From: Glandiceps talaboti
Taxonomy: Eukaryota; Hemichordata; Enteropneusta; Spengelidae
NCBI RefSeq assembly: GCF_964340395.1
Contig: NC_135553.1
Location: forward strand, 10,721,001 to 10,785,000
Length of the DNA: 64,000 nucleotides
Reading direction: 5' to 3'
A program made the position numbers and the translations under genes. This document shows, one piece after another, positions 1 to 64,000 of this stretch (its first letter is position 1; every line of letters begins with the position of its first letter). The notes beneath the pieces were generated by a model, which worked only from the letters and a program-made list of their open reading frames with translations, searched no databases and was not told where the DNA came from.

Positions 1-50
1 TTTAAACCGTAATCTCCTCCTGTTTGTTCTCCCATTTCGTTTCTTGACAG

Positions 51-173
51 TGAACGCATGCGCAAGTAATCCGTGTATAAATGGCGGGACTTGTTTAGTC
101 GCACATCAAAACACGATATCTTATATCTGCTCCTGTACTGATGGGTTCACGGGGACAAATTGTGACGTAACAG
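51..173 (+). CDS. Gene A EGF exon 1
   Basis: Phase 1-1 exon of 123 bp, acceptor ttgacag, donor gtagtc. It encodes one EGF domain beginning [14 protein letters not shown] with six cysteines. The C3-C4 loop is 10 residues ([10 protein letters not shown] before IC). O-glucose (CASNPC), O-fucose (GGTC) and O-GlcNAc ([10 protein letters not shown]) consensus sites are all present. There is no calcium-binding leader. The 5' context is outside the window, so this is not necessarily the gene's first EGF. Confidence 0.88.
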
Positions 174-3100
174 GTAGTCACATTAGTCGCTCTTAGTAGA
201 TTTCTAATTCAAATTCGTACAGTGCAGGAAAGACCTAACACCTTTAATTCAAATACAGCGGCCATGTTACAACTTCAGTATAGAATGATATGTACTGGCA
301 ATGAAACAGTTCTCTGCATCTCTTCGTTACATTCAACTTCAATCGAATCTTCAAATTTGAAGTAACTTATTGGAAGTCATTTCCATTTCGGATCTGTATT
401 TCCTGTTTAGAAGCATTGGTCACAGTGAATTGATAGTAGTAAAAAGGTTATACGACTTGTGTGGGAACAACTTTCTTTCTTGAAATTGAAATGTTTTTGC
501 ATTTGCAAAGTAATAAACTGTAATGTCATTTCAGTGTGCTAGGACTCATTTTCCATTTTAAATAATGTTACATTGACATTTCCCACTCTCACTATGTCTT
601 CCTTGTTTTATGAGAAAACATCGAGTCAAGTAATATGTAAAGACAATGAGGCTGCACAACACCAAATCACCAATTTTCATTTTCAGCTACGTGTTTATTG
701 TCCTCGAGCTCCATGTACACATGTTACACTGTTTGTAGTCACACATCTCCTACACTCTCTTTCCTTTACTAGTTGAGCCATGCACACCAAATCCGTGTTT
801 GAATGGAGGGGATTGTTATGCTTCCTTTGCGGGTCCATCGTCATATATTTGTGATTGTGCATCGGGGTATGAAGGCACAAATTGTGAAAATGAAGTGACA
901 GGTATACCAACCTAACAACAAATATCTAGAATCAACATACTCGTAACATTAATGCGCATGCGCACGTTACTTTTCACCTTTTATTGGCGACCACTTCACC
1001 GTACAACAACAAAAACAACTAACTGTTTTATTTTCGCTTGAAATTTTCAATGAAACTATGGTACGAAACCTACAAAAAAGCCACAAAAACATTCTTAGAA
1101 TGCAAATCCACTGACAAAAAGTTACACTGAGATCTCGATCATTATGCTTCTAAAAATGTTTCACAAACGTGAAATATTTTAAAAGCACAAAATGGCGGTG
1201 AAGTTATGTTCATATAGAAATAAAAGTAATGAATGCAATATTTGGTAACACTCTATTAAAAACCCCTCTTTAATTTTAGCACAGAAGTAACAGTAACTTA
1301 CTTAGTATACCATTCACTGTTCTGTTTTAATAAATTATCTTACTGACTTAACATTGAAATAGTAAGATTGTAGTATACTCTATCAAAAATAGAGTATACT
1401 ACAATCTTACTATTTCAACTATCTTTCCGTGCTAAAACACCCAATAACATACATTGTGTGGATACATGGGGTCAAAGGTGAAAGTTCAAACATCTGATAC
1501 TAACGAACCTCTCTTTGTGTGTAATAAAAACCTTAAAGTTTCCTTTCATACCCATAAACAGAGAACAAATGTAACATATGGATACCTATACATAATCAGA
1601 AAACATCTTTATTTGCATATCACATATTATTTTTTCAAATTAATGTATTTATTTTGGATATTTATTTCTTTTCATTGCTATATTTGTAAATTGAGTTGCT
1701 ACTTTTTCTTTCACCTTCTCATCCATTTCCGCAACAGAAGACGCATGCGACCCCAATCCTTGTCAGAACGGCGGAGTTTGTTTAAAGAATTTCGGAGACC
1801 CTGCAGCCTACACATGTGACTGTCCAGCGGGATACATTGGGGCAAACTGTCAATTAAGTGAAGGTAGCACCCTTGTTGTGTATAATGTCTATCGAGTGAA
1901 ACGCATGCGCACTGAATACTAATAGCACACATGGCACACTTAAACTTTTCCTAGTTTTGCATGTTACATTATTACATAGCATAAGTTTGCTGTTCTCACA
2001 AAACGTGACTTACACGATGACGTTTTTCACAAACTCTTTCTTACAGCTGTTGATGTTAACTAATTATAACTTCTCTACGCGGTTGCTAATTCTGTTTTTC
2101 CAGGCGTAGCAGCAGCAGCAACAACAAGATGTTGAAATATTTACTAATGCTCTCTCGCTATTCGGCCAAATAAAAAAAAATGATGTGTTTCCGATATTAC
2201 CCAACCGAACCTAATTTTAAGCCTCCGACCCTAAACATTATATTTATTTTTAAACATTTAAAACAAAAAGATAAGAATTTCTTTATCTTCTTGACCTTCA
2301 TGGACGTCTGTTTTCTTTCCCTAGCGATAGCTGTACACATTTCATCAAACTATCACAGAATTCTGACCAACATTTTGTTTGCTTTGGGGTTAAGCAATGT
2401 TTTTTCAGAAACAAAAAAATTTAAAAAGATAAAGCAAAATGAAATAAATTCCCGACCTACCTACTATCTGAGGCAGTGTTATCGGAAAGACACAATTTTT
2501 TCGCCTTATAAATCATTCCCACTCTCGTACCTCAGACCGGGAAATGCATCATTATGCTCTTGATTACAGTGACTCACTAATATCTAATAACCCTGCCAAG
2601 AACATAAAAATGCACCTTGGATGATTTCAGATTATATACCTGTAAATCATGTCCTATATTTTTGATACTACCATAACAATACTAAACGGAATGCTACTCA
2701 AGAAAATAAAGGTATTTTCACAAACTTTGGGTTCTGGAGAGTCACCTTATGATTTGTCACATCACATTACTTTCGTTCGGTTGCCAAAAAAACCCAATCT
2801 CCTTTTAACCTTTTGTTTTTCAATGGAACAACATTGCCTCATGGGTTTCAGAAAAAATGAATATTTATTAGATGCACATTGAATATTCATAACTATTTAC
2901 TTGAAGGAAATAGGTCTTAGGAGTCATGAATATTCAACAGGCATCTAATAAATATCCACGTCTGGTAAGATCAACCAGGCAATGTGTAGCACTGAAAAGA
3001 ACACTAGGGATGAAAAACAGCTTCAATTCGGTGTTTCCTGGCAACCGATCGAAAATTATGTGATATGAAATGAATCTTCAGAACCCATTAAAAGTTTATG

Positions 3101-5775
3101 AAAATACCCATGGAGTGGCGTTCCCCTTACATATAAACCTCGCCTAACTTATATTTAAGGATTAAATTATCATTGTAACGCACAGTGTCATCATTGCTAC
3201 AGATAGGATTCCATCCAACTGTATGCAGTGTTGCATTATATAAATTGCACTCTCTGATTTATTTGATGCTACCTGCTTGTGTGCTATTTGTGTGTATATA
3301 ACTTTATGTTGAGATTAACGCCCTGCCATTGTGATTTTCATAACGCACGGTGCTAACTCCTCTAACGTCTACCGTGATGCTTTTACGTATGTAACCCTTG
3401 TTAGCCATATTGATATAAAGAGACACTCTCCATTGCTTACTATGCACAAATGAAGAAAGTCGTGAACTGCACTGCTGTGTTTGCAGCACGATAATATCAT
3501 TACTGTACGTACGGAGAATATGTACAACCATTCTCACTGCACTGTTACAAATCATGAATGTCTCGATTTCGCTACATAAATTAATCTGATAAAGTTTTAA
3601 GGGTTGATAAGAATTATGCACTTTGTTGACTAAAACGTCCTAACTTGGTAGCAGATAAATTTAGCGGAGGTTGTCTGCAAATGCAAGAAAGTAGTTGATA
3701 AGACTGTACGGTTGAATTATGACGGTACACTGAGTAAGGTTGTAAATTTATACCCCAGAGAACAACACAATGAAAGTTCAATTAACAATCACGCTATAGT
3801 TTGAAATATGATGTTAATTTTGACTGCCCCCCCCTTCATAAGTTCATCTCATAATAGGGTCAAAATTTATCGTAACCGACGAAAGTAAAAACTAAATTCC
3901 AAAGAAAGGAGAATGTCTTTTCATGAATGATGCTACATGCATGTCATTGCTGTATTTAAACTGTTATTGCTATTCCTGTTTTTTGGCATTGTAGTTCCTG
4001 CATGTGATTCAAACCCCTGTCAGAATGGTGCTACGTGTGCCGATACAACTGGCGGATATTACAATTGTACTTGTGCTGCAGGCTATACCGGACTAAAATG
4101 TGAAAACGAAATCATTGGTGGGTGTAAACGTTGACGCAAATATATAGTGGAGTAAACATACAACACCCAGGCTGTCATATTTACATTTAAACTGTGCTGT
4201 ACTCCTAATTAGGGAGTAAACACGAACTGTGATGAGGGCAACAATATTTTTTTTTCATGACTCAGTCGACCATGGTATTTTTCCCCCACACGAACATAGA
4301 TATAGCCTGAGGAAAAGTAATTTAAATCGAATTCTCCTGCAGTACGAGTGTAACAACACAGAGCAGAAGGGGTGATAGATTCGGGAGATTTCCATAACTA
4401 GCAGACCAAATATACCCACCACCTGAATGTCTGAAGATGAGAGAAACTAACGAAAAATCAGAAGCGTTCTCCTTACTATTGCACAATTTGTGTGTTCACT
4501 GATACCACACTGAATATTTCCAACATTTCACTTGATGACGACCTGAGAGGTGAAAGGTCAAAGCAATTAAATGTATGCTACTAATGTACAATTTAATATG
4601 CATAAATGTATGTTTCAGCCAATCAAATTACATTTATTTGCGTAAACATTTAGCCTCTGTGCGTGTCACGAAAATATAGGAAAATCAAGCAGGTGCATTC
4701 TAGCCCATTTTAAAGACAAAATGTTTTATTTACTCTGCAGTTGACGAGTTGGTATGTAAATGTTCAGCGCCGGCTTGTTCAGCTGAACAAGAAACCTGTT
4801 TTGCTGACGGGAGTTGCTACACAACATCAACCGGAGGAACTGGTAACTCGACAGTGTATGGGTGTATGAGTTCACCGCAGGCAGCTATTTTCTGCAGTGA
4901 TGAGTACCCGGTGAGTTATTTGGAGTTTCCGATTTTACTTCTAAATACCGCAAGAGGGCACGCTTTTGCCCGACAGAAGAGTTGCCGTAAAGAGGAAAGT
5001 GTTTTACGACGATGAATACCAACAGCGTTTTCAATTATTGTTGTTTGAAAATCTGTCCTTTTTTGTTGTCTTCCTTCAAGACGTATAATTGTAATAGTAG
5101 CCCTGACGGACAAGAGTTAAAATGCAGCATTTTCTCTCTTAATATTTTGATTACTAAAATCTCTGTCTTTTCACCGGTTTTTGGGTTTAACGTATGAACT
5201 GCACCATCTTTATCCTTATTGTACGATTTCATTTTTTTGCTTGGAAACATTTCGTTTATTTAACTTAACCGCTTTGCATTTTGCGCGGCATGTTATGCTA
5301 GCTCTTCTATCAATATCGCTGCGCCTACACAGTTAAATTGAATTAACTCTCACACCACTAACAATACAGTCTGTTCGTTAGTCTGAGATTAAACTAACGT
5401 CATTCCAAGGCACTCTCCCCCAAAACTTCAGGAAGGGTTTTGGGTCTTACAACACAACTAGTAAATGGGGTATCACGCAAATAAAGAAACGTTTTCACAA
5501 ATTATCCTTTCGAACTGTTAGAATAACCAGAGTTATATTGATAAACTGATAACAAAGCAAAATTATCTATCATAGATTTCTTGTTTTTAAATATATTTTT
5601 TGTATTTTCTTTCAGAGTTTTGTTTGTTGCTACACGGACAACTGCAATGCTGATCTTACAGCACCAACCACTGTTGCTGTCACGACTGGTTTGCCGTTCT
5701 TCACAACGGCTGCTCCCATTTCAACCGAAGCACCGGTTCCTACAACTGCAGCGTTGACAACTCCAGGATTTAAAT
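51..5775 (+). CDS. Gene A (partial): EGF repeats plus three-finger domain, 6 exons seen
   Basis: Span of six coding exons (51-173, 773-901, 1738-1863, 3995-4117, 4741-4910, 5616-5775) that join in one frame. The order is four EGF domains, one Ly6/uPAR/activin-receptor-like three-finger domain, then a Thr/Pro-rich linker. All junctions are phase 1 except the phase 0 intron inside the three-finger domain. The 5' end, including any signal peptide, lies left of the window, and no certain terminal exon follows 5775. The product should be extracellular or membrane-anchored, with paired cysteines throughout. Either it ends before the signal-peptide exon at 7969, or it splices on to 11658, which is also a phase 1 acceptor. 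The two alternatives would give 'two genes' or 'one gene with an internal promoter'. The EGF C3-C4 loops of this unit are long (10-11 residues), unlike most of the array downstream. Confidence 0.75.
773..901 (+). CDS. Gene A EGF exon 2
   Basis: Phase 1-1 exon of 129 bp between ttactag and gtatac. It encodes an EGF domain starting [15 protein letters not shown], with a long C3-C4 loop ([10 protein letters not shown]). The O-fucose position is Asp, C1-C2 lacks Ser, and [10 protein letters not shown] lacks the Thr/Ser acceptor, so none of the three EGF O-glycosylation consensus sites is present. Confidence 0.88.
1354..1418. repeat. Perfect 30-bp inverted repeat (hairpin)
   Basis: Arms 1354-1383 and 1389-1418 are exact reverse complements separated by 5 nt (caaaa). 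The transcript of either strand would fold into a 30-bp perfect stem. It lies in the intron between gene A EGF exons 2 and 3. It could be a MITE remnant or a small-RNA precursor; nothing in the sequence decides between these. Confidence 0.9.
1738..1863 (+). CDS. Gene A EGF exon 3
   Basis: Phase 1-1 exon of 126 bp, acceptor gcaacag, donor gtagca. It encodes [15 protein letters not shown], then a loop [10 protein letters not shown] before TCDC, and [10 protein letters not shown]. No O-fucose, O-glucose or O-GlcNAc consensus is complete. The Gly-Asp-Pro loop resembles that of the EGF exon at 11658, a hint that the two units share ancestry. Confidence 0.88.
2163..2520. mobile_element. MITE family copy 3 (diverged)
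   Basis: A diverged relative of the elements at 14080 and 19567. The left end (ggccaaataaaaaaaaatg, then ttccgatattaccc) matches the left end of the 19567 copy, and the right end (ttatcggaaagacacaa) is its inverted counterpart. Internal blocks such as ccgaccctaaac are also shared. A 127-codon open frame inside it (2180-2563) has no recognisable product and is regarded as chance. Confidence 0.55.
2680..3135. mobile_element. Foldback element with ~210-bp inverted arms
   Basis: The left arm (about 2682-2890) and right arm (about 2926-3135) are imperfect reverse complements with a ~35-nt centre. Best-matched blocks are gaatatttattagatgc against its complement at 2931-2953, cacattgcct, cggttgcc, and gggttctg/gtattttca near the outer ends. 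No coding capacity is seen. It looks like a palindromic nonautonomous DNA element inside an intron of gene A. Confidence 0.75.
3995..4117 (+). CDS. Gene A EGF exon 4
   Basis: Phase 1-1 exon of 123 bp, acceptor cattgtag, donor gtgggt. It encodes [15 protein letters not shown] and [11 protein letters not shown]-glucose, O-fucose and O-GlcNAc consensus sites are all present. It is the last EGF before the three-finger domain. Confidence 0.9.
4741..4910 (+). CDS. Three-finger (Ly6/uPAR-like) domain, first exon
   Basis: 170-bp exon, phase 1 in and phase 0 out, acceptor tactctgcag, donor gtgagt. It encodes [28 protein letters not shown], then YGCMSS and FCSDEYP. The CxC-x4-C-x6-C-x5-C opening and the later GC/FC match the first two fingers of the Ly6/uPAR/activin-receptor fold. 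The domain is completed by the next exon. Three-finger domains of this kind bind protein ligands outside the cell; no specific partner can be named. Confidence 0.82.
5616..5775 (+). CDS. Three-finger domain, second exon, plus Thr/Pro-rich linker
   Basis: 160-bp exon, phase 0 in and phase 1 out, acceptor tctttcag, donor gtaaga. It opens [11 protein letters not shown], the diagnostic CC-x4-CN signature that closes a three-finger domain. About 40 residues rich in Thr, Pro and Ala follow ([32 protein letters not shown]), a mucin-like stalk likely to be O-glycosylated. The open phase 1 end means at least one more exon follows. Confidence 0.85.
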
Positions 5776-7660
5776 GTAAGATTTTATACAGATTATTATT
5801 ATTATTTCATTAAATGATAAAACAAATATTTTTTGAATTTCAATGAACATTATCATGTATTATTAAAACTTGAAACATCTTCCTTCGATTATGTATCGGT
5901 TGCGTAAAACTTCAGACTGACTGCTCCTACAAGTCTCAGCTTCATTACCGTGTCGATAGTGAAGTGTCCAACTCATGAGATCACTCGGGCAAACGTCACA
6001 GCGCAAACAACGCCCCCCATAAACAGCGCCATCTACGTTTGAATTTATATAAAACAATTATTCGTTTACGATGACGCGCGAAAGGATATAGATGCAGAAT
6101 GGCTATGTATTTCGACCTCACGCTTTCGACAGTTTTTTTTTGTAAAAACAAAAGGTTTGAGATTTGAACACCAGCGGAGTGTTACAAGTCCCACATTGTA
6201 AGGGCGTAAGCTTGTGTATACTTTTAATGATCAACATAGAATACAGTATTTGTTATTGGGCGTGGCAGTTGAAAAGTCATTACTCACAGCTGTAACAATT
6301 TTTTAGAATTATAAAAAGGGCGTTGTAAATATATGCTACTTAAAATTGCCGTAAAAAAATTCGTTTCACTGAACACATAGTATAGTTTGCATGGACTGAG
6401 CAGGGTGGCTAACTTGATGTGTCATTCACCACGTATGATACCTGTTGTCATGGAATTTCAACACGAAAAAGTTCAAATAATTAATTCATATTAAAAGAGT
6501 AATTATGCTTTTCTCGCAAAAAATGTTGCTTAGGCCATTATATACGATCTACTTATTTAGTATATTTACTTGTTCATTAAAACATAGTTAGAAGTGAATA
6601 GTAATAAAAAAAGAAACAAAACTTAAACTTGTAGCGAGGCATGTCATTGTCGTTTAGAAGTAAAATAGTGTTTATATAGAGTTATAATCATTTACGTACA
6701 AGATCGGGTCTACAGGTAAATGTACATGTTCTCTTTTAGAGACTAACATTTAACCAGAGACCTACTTTTGTTTTGTGATGTGATAAAAGTTCTGCGACTA
6801 GCTTATTTGTCTGAAGTAAATTGTGTGCTGGCTTCGTAAATGTTTGTGAGTAAATTATAACTGAACGCAAACCACACATTGCTATTCAATACAGCTATTT
6901 ACATAGCATCTCTAACTGTATCTGTTAACAGTGTAACGAATTCATATGAATGGCCTGTAACATGTGCATTAAATCTAACTTTTATGCATATAATCGGTAT
7001 TTTATTATTACCAGTGTGAGATAATGATGTAGCGATACTGTACATTACACAAATCGGGCGGTGACTGAATTTGTGCGTCAACAAGGTGTTTTGTAGTATC
7101 AAATATCATGTTATCTAAGCCGTAGAGTTTGTGTCGGATTGTAAGTGTCAAAGTCGTTTAACTTCTGCGTCTACGTGTGTGTGGAAAGGCTATACCGGTG
7201 ATCAGACAGCGGTTAACCGCGCTATTGTACATACATACATATTCACCTGTAAATGTATCGTAATTTGATCAGTCCGTTTGCGTTGAAAGCGTTTGGATGT
7301 ATAGCAATTATAGTACACACGGAATAGTATACTCGCTGTCGTATTAAAGTTACAGTGCCTGGAAAAACGAAACGTCTGAAACCACATAGATTTCTGAACA
7401 TAGGTCAGTTCGGATAACCATACCGCTGATATTGGATTTCTACTCCGTAGAAACTGTGACGCGTAACGGTGAACGGAATCTCGACACGTATTATTCGTCT
7501 GAGGATATTACTACGACGACGGTGGTTTTTCGACTCATGACTTGGAAATCACGTTGTATCCCGGATATTAGCAAGGAAACCATCGATTTATCTCTTTAAC
7601 ATCACAAAAGGAAGAACGTGTAGTCTGTTATACCTGAGCTATTCACTGGGAATCCATAGC

Positions 7661-7670
7661 TATTTAAATA
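7661..7670 (+). promoter_or_regulatory. TATA-like element upstream of the signal-peptide exon
   Basis: tatttaaata about 300 bp before the ATG at 7969. If used, the 5' UTR would contain the Cys-rich ORF at 7804-7947 as an upstream ORF. Only the motif is seen; such motifs are frequent in AT-rich DNA. Confidence 0.2.
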
Positions 7671-7803
7671 CCCCGTTGACTATTGTTCTCTTGGCGACCT
7701 GGATAGCTGTATTTCCATGTCAATAGTTACACTGTCAACTCATAATTCTGTGTTGCTCTGTTCCGTACCTCGGGATGTACTACGCATATAACGGACCTAA
7801 GGA

Positions 7804-7947
7804 ATGAGATGCCAGGACAAAACCTATAACTGTGAATGTTCAAAATCGCGAGATTGCGTAAACTTCGGAGGAAAAAACACAACTGTCCTTTGTAACCTAA
7901 TCAACGGTGAAAAGACTGACTGTACAGTTCTATTCAATGCACAATAG
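7804..7947 (+). CDS. Cys-rich short ORF, possible terminal or decayed exon
   Basis: A 47-codon frame with six cysteines begins RCQDKTYNCECSKSRDC, continues TTVLCNLINGEKTDC and ends at TAG 7945-7947. It is preceded by a weak acceptor (cctaag at 7796-7801) in phase 1, so it could be the last exon of gene A. The CxCS spacing recalls the three-finger exon at 4741. Alternatively it is an upstream ORF in the 5' UTR of the transcript starting before 7969, or chance. It is not recognised as a known family. Confidence 0.25.
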   Translation: MRCQDKTYNCECSKSRDCVNFGGKNTTVLCNLINGEKTDCTVLFNAQ

Positions 7948-7968
7948 CTGAGCGACACTTTGTTCTAG

Positions 7969-62235
<54,267 letters not shown>

Positions 62236-62254
62236 GTTAGATTTTACCTATTTT

Positions 62255-62365
62255 CTCCTCCTCCTCCTCCTCCTCCTCCTCCTCCTCCTCCTCCTCCTCC
62301 TCCTCCTCCTTCTCCTTCTTCTTCTTCTTCTTCTTCTTCTTCTTCTTCTTCTTCTTCTTCTTCTT
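62255..62365. repeat. (CTC)n(TTC)n trinucleotide tract
   Basis: About 18 CTC/CCT units pass into about 18 TTC units: a pyrimidine-only strand 20 bp after the EGF 68 donor. Pro/Ser/Arg homopolymer frames over it on both strands are artefacts. Confidence 0.97.
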
Positions 62366-64000
62366 GTAGTAGTAGAAGGAGTTCTAATAGTCGCTCTCAG
62401 TTCGTTGTTGGATTTTCCGGTAGTTTGGACTTTCCTTGCCACAATTTTCAACATTTCGAGGAGTTATTGTCTACTGCACCTTTTTGGAGGATTATCAGTG
62501 CCAAGTATCAGTGGATTGCTGAGATTTTTGCAGATTGTTTTTTGGTGATTGTCACTTTCTCAATCGGCCAATATGGCGGCCGTGCGAGCGCCGCCTTATG
62601 GTAATGGTGATGACCACACCTTGGTTAAATTGACCATGAAGAATGCCGTAAAGATGGAGAGCATAGAAGGTGTAAGTGTTAATAACTATGTGGAAAAGAT
62701 AGCTGAATTGGTACATGAAAATGAAATATTAGCTGCTTCAAGAATGAACAAATCAGTGGTTGTTTTTCTGAAAACGATTGATTTAGTTGATAAGGTATGC
62801 ACAACCGGACTGACAATAAGCGATGAATTTGTCCAGCCCCAACCGATGGTTAAACCAGCTACAAAGGTAATACTATCCAACGTTCCACCTTTCCTTCCTC
62901 ACAGTTTACTTGCTGAAAAACTAGAACAATTTGGAAAGGTGATTTCAACAAGTTTCCGATTTATTCCACTTGGTTGTAGAAAACAAGGTCTCCGACATGT
63001 GAAATCCTTTCGACGCCAGGTGTTCGTTATTATGAAACAAAGCAATATCAGCGGTGTTCTACATATTCTCTATGGTGGACAGAACTATCAAATTTACATT
63101 TCTACTGATGAAGTCAGATGTTTCCACTGCAAAAACAATGGTCACATACAGAAAAACTGTCCTTACATACAGCGTGATGGTGTGGCTGAATTAACAAATC
63201 AGAGAGATTCCGTCAATCAGGTTTCAGTGGATAGACAAAATAACACCGGGGAAGAGAGCATTGCTGAAAAACTGGTTCATCAGAATCAAAAGTCAACAGA
63301 TGACATTAACGGAGACGACACTGATCTGGATAACGCTACTGAAAGTGCTAGTAACATCGTCGACGGAGACGAACCAAACTCACAATTTGACATCGGGGAA
63401 ATGATAACTGAACAAATATATAACAACATGTCTCAACCTTCCACAAGGAAAAACAAACGTGGTAGATCCCCTAGCCCCGATCAAAGCTATGCATCCGTAA
63501 CTCCTTCTGAAAAAAAGCGGTGTGACAAGGATAAGGAACCCGACGATCGATCAGTACAACCGTCTCCTACAACATCGCATGATCAGAACGAAGTGTCAAA
63601 TGACAAAGGTACCCCTCCTACAAAAGAAGATAAACAGACTAAAACTGCCGATGAAGAAAGGGTACGACCCCCTCCTTCGCAATCAACCCAGAATCGTGAC
63701 CCTGATGAAGAGAGAGTAAACACCCCTCCTTCAAATAAAAACGGCATTGATGAAAGCTCTACAGGGGAGTTTGTATCTCCGTCTGCAAAACAATCTGTGT
63801 CTTTTGAAGAGGATACGTCATGGCAACGTCAGCCAGTGATATCTCTCCACGAACCTGATAACAGTCATCAAAGTATACCGTGTAGCCTTCCGTCCTCATA
63901 TCCTCCTCCATCTGGGATTCCAATACAGAATTCATTTTCTGTTCTCACCGATGTTGAAGAATCAAGTCAAGATGATGATGCTGAATCATTTTGCTCGACT
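62366..64000 (+). mobile_element. Non-LTR retrotransposon, 5' part (runs off the window)
   Basis: GC-richer sequence than the flank begins after the trinucleotide tract. About 200 bp of presumed 5' UTR precede a long uninterrupted ORF1 with a CCHC knuckle. This is the layout of L1/Tx1-type LINEs. ORF2 (endonuclease and reverse transcriptase) would lie beyond base 64000. The 5' boundary and any target-site duplication cannot be fixed. Orientation is the same as gene B. Confidence 0.7.
62573..64000 (+). CDS. LINE ORF1-like nucleic-acid-binding protein (partial)
   Basis: An open frame runs from ATG 62573 for 476 codons to the window edge with no stop. It begins MAAVRAPPYGNGDD. Residues ~85-175 (VILSNVPPFLPHSLLAEKL, then QVFVIMKQ, YQIYIST) look like the RNA-recognition-like fold that precedes the knuckle in L1/Tx1 ORF1 proteins. 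A perfect CCHC knuckle follows at C183-x2-C186-x4-H191-x4-C196 (RCFHCKNNGHIQKNCP). After it comes a long acidic, Ser/Pro-rich tail with repeated TPPS/PPPS motifs. ORF1 proteins coat the element's RNA during retrotransposition. The intact frame suggests a young copy. A host ZCCHC-type gene is the alternative. Confidence 0.8.
   Translation, partial: MAAVRAPPYGNGDDHTLVKLTMKNAVKMESIEGVSVNNYVEKIAELVHENEILAASRMNKSVVVFLKTIDLVDKVCTTGLTISDEFVQPQPMVKPATKVILSNVPPFLPHSLLAEKLEQFGKVISTSFRFIPLGCRKQGLRHVKSFRRQVFVIMKQSNISGVLHILYGGQNYQIYISTDEVRCFHCKNNGHIQKNCPYIQRDGVAELTNQRDSVNQVSVDRQNNTGEESIAEKLVHQNQKSTDDINGDDTDLDNATESASNIVDGDEPNSQFDIGEMITEQIYNNMSQPSTRKNKRGRSPSPDQSYASVTPSEKKRCDKDKEPDDRSVQPSPTTSHDQNEVSNDKGTPPTKEDKQTKTADEERVRPPPSQSTQNRDPDEERVNTPPSNKNGIDESSTGEFVSPSAKQSVSFEEDTSWQRQPVISLHEPDNSHQSIPCSLPSSYPPPSGIPIQNSFSVLTDVEESSQDDDAESFCST

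Larger units (their letters stand above)
5776..7968 (+). other. Intron or intergenic region between units A and B
   Basis: 2.2 kb with no confident exon. Two Cys-containing open stretches deserve a look. One, near 7125-7279, opens behind ccgtag and reads EFVSDCKCQSRLTSASTC before a stop. The other is the ORF at 7804-7947. tatttaaata at 7661-7670 is a TATA-like element about 300 bp upstream of the signal-peptide ATG. Any polyadenylation site of gene A would be here, but AATAAA motifs are too common in this AT-rich DNA to choose one. Confidence 0.4.

Noticed and set aside
2180-2563. 127-codon + strand ORF
   Set aside because: Falls inside the MITE relative at 2163-2520 and shows no domain; AT-rich chance frame.

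Overview
This is metazoan genomic DNA. It is AT-rich, has spliceosomal introns, and is dominated by single-domain EGF exons with consensus AG/GT borders on the + strand. I see no prokaryotic operon, tRNA, rRNA or CRISPR array, and no convincing gene on the - strand. The EGF/CUB architecture resembles the fibropellins (SpEGF proteins) of sea urchins, so a marine deuterostome invertebrate (echinoderm, hemichordate or cephalochordate) is the most likely source. The species cannot be read from the sequence.

Layout. (A) 51-5775 holds the 3' portion of an EGF gene: four EGF exons, then a two-exon three-finger (Ly6/uPAR/activin-receptor-type) domain and a Thr/Pro-rich linker. Its intron 3 carries a perfect hairpin, a MITE copy and a ~450 bp foldback element. 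(B) At 7969 an exon encodes a clean signal peptide ending in phase 1. It is followed by an EGF exon (11658), a one-exon CUB domain (12201), a half-EGF exon (12944) and then a very long EGF array up to 62235. Signal peptide-EGF-CUB-EGF(n) is the fibropellin order as I recall it. I count 68 intact EGF exons in unit B, plus one half and one degenerate exon; the first belongs N-terminal to the CUB. (C) From about 62366 to the window edge lies the 5' part of a non-LTR retrotransposon, whose ORF1 (CCHC zinc knuckle) is still open at base 64000.

Almost every EGF exon is 114 bp with phase 1 at both ends, so exons can be duplicated, lost or skipped without frameshift. The array is two-toned. Repeats at about 13.4-30.4 kb are mostly of the 'AVNLC..DPC..NGATC.NFQTYYTC' kind. 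Repeats at about 31.2-58.3 kb are 'DI.ECAS.PC..NG.TC.EQ.NGY.C' and carry almost universal O-glucose consensus sites. A few of the first type return at the 3' end. Between 41 and 55 kb there is recent duplication: near-identical exons in dissimilar introns, a shared GTAG-type donor, tandemly copied splice acceptors and decaying pseudo-exons. The C-terminal avidin-like domain of classical fibropellins is not in the window.

Whether A and B are two genes or one gene with an internal promoter cannot be settled here, because all junctions are phase-compatible. All coordinates and percent identities were counted by eye.
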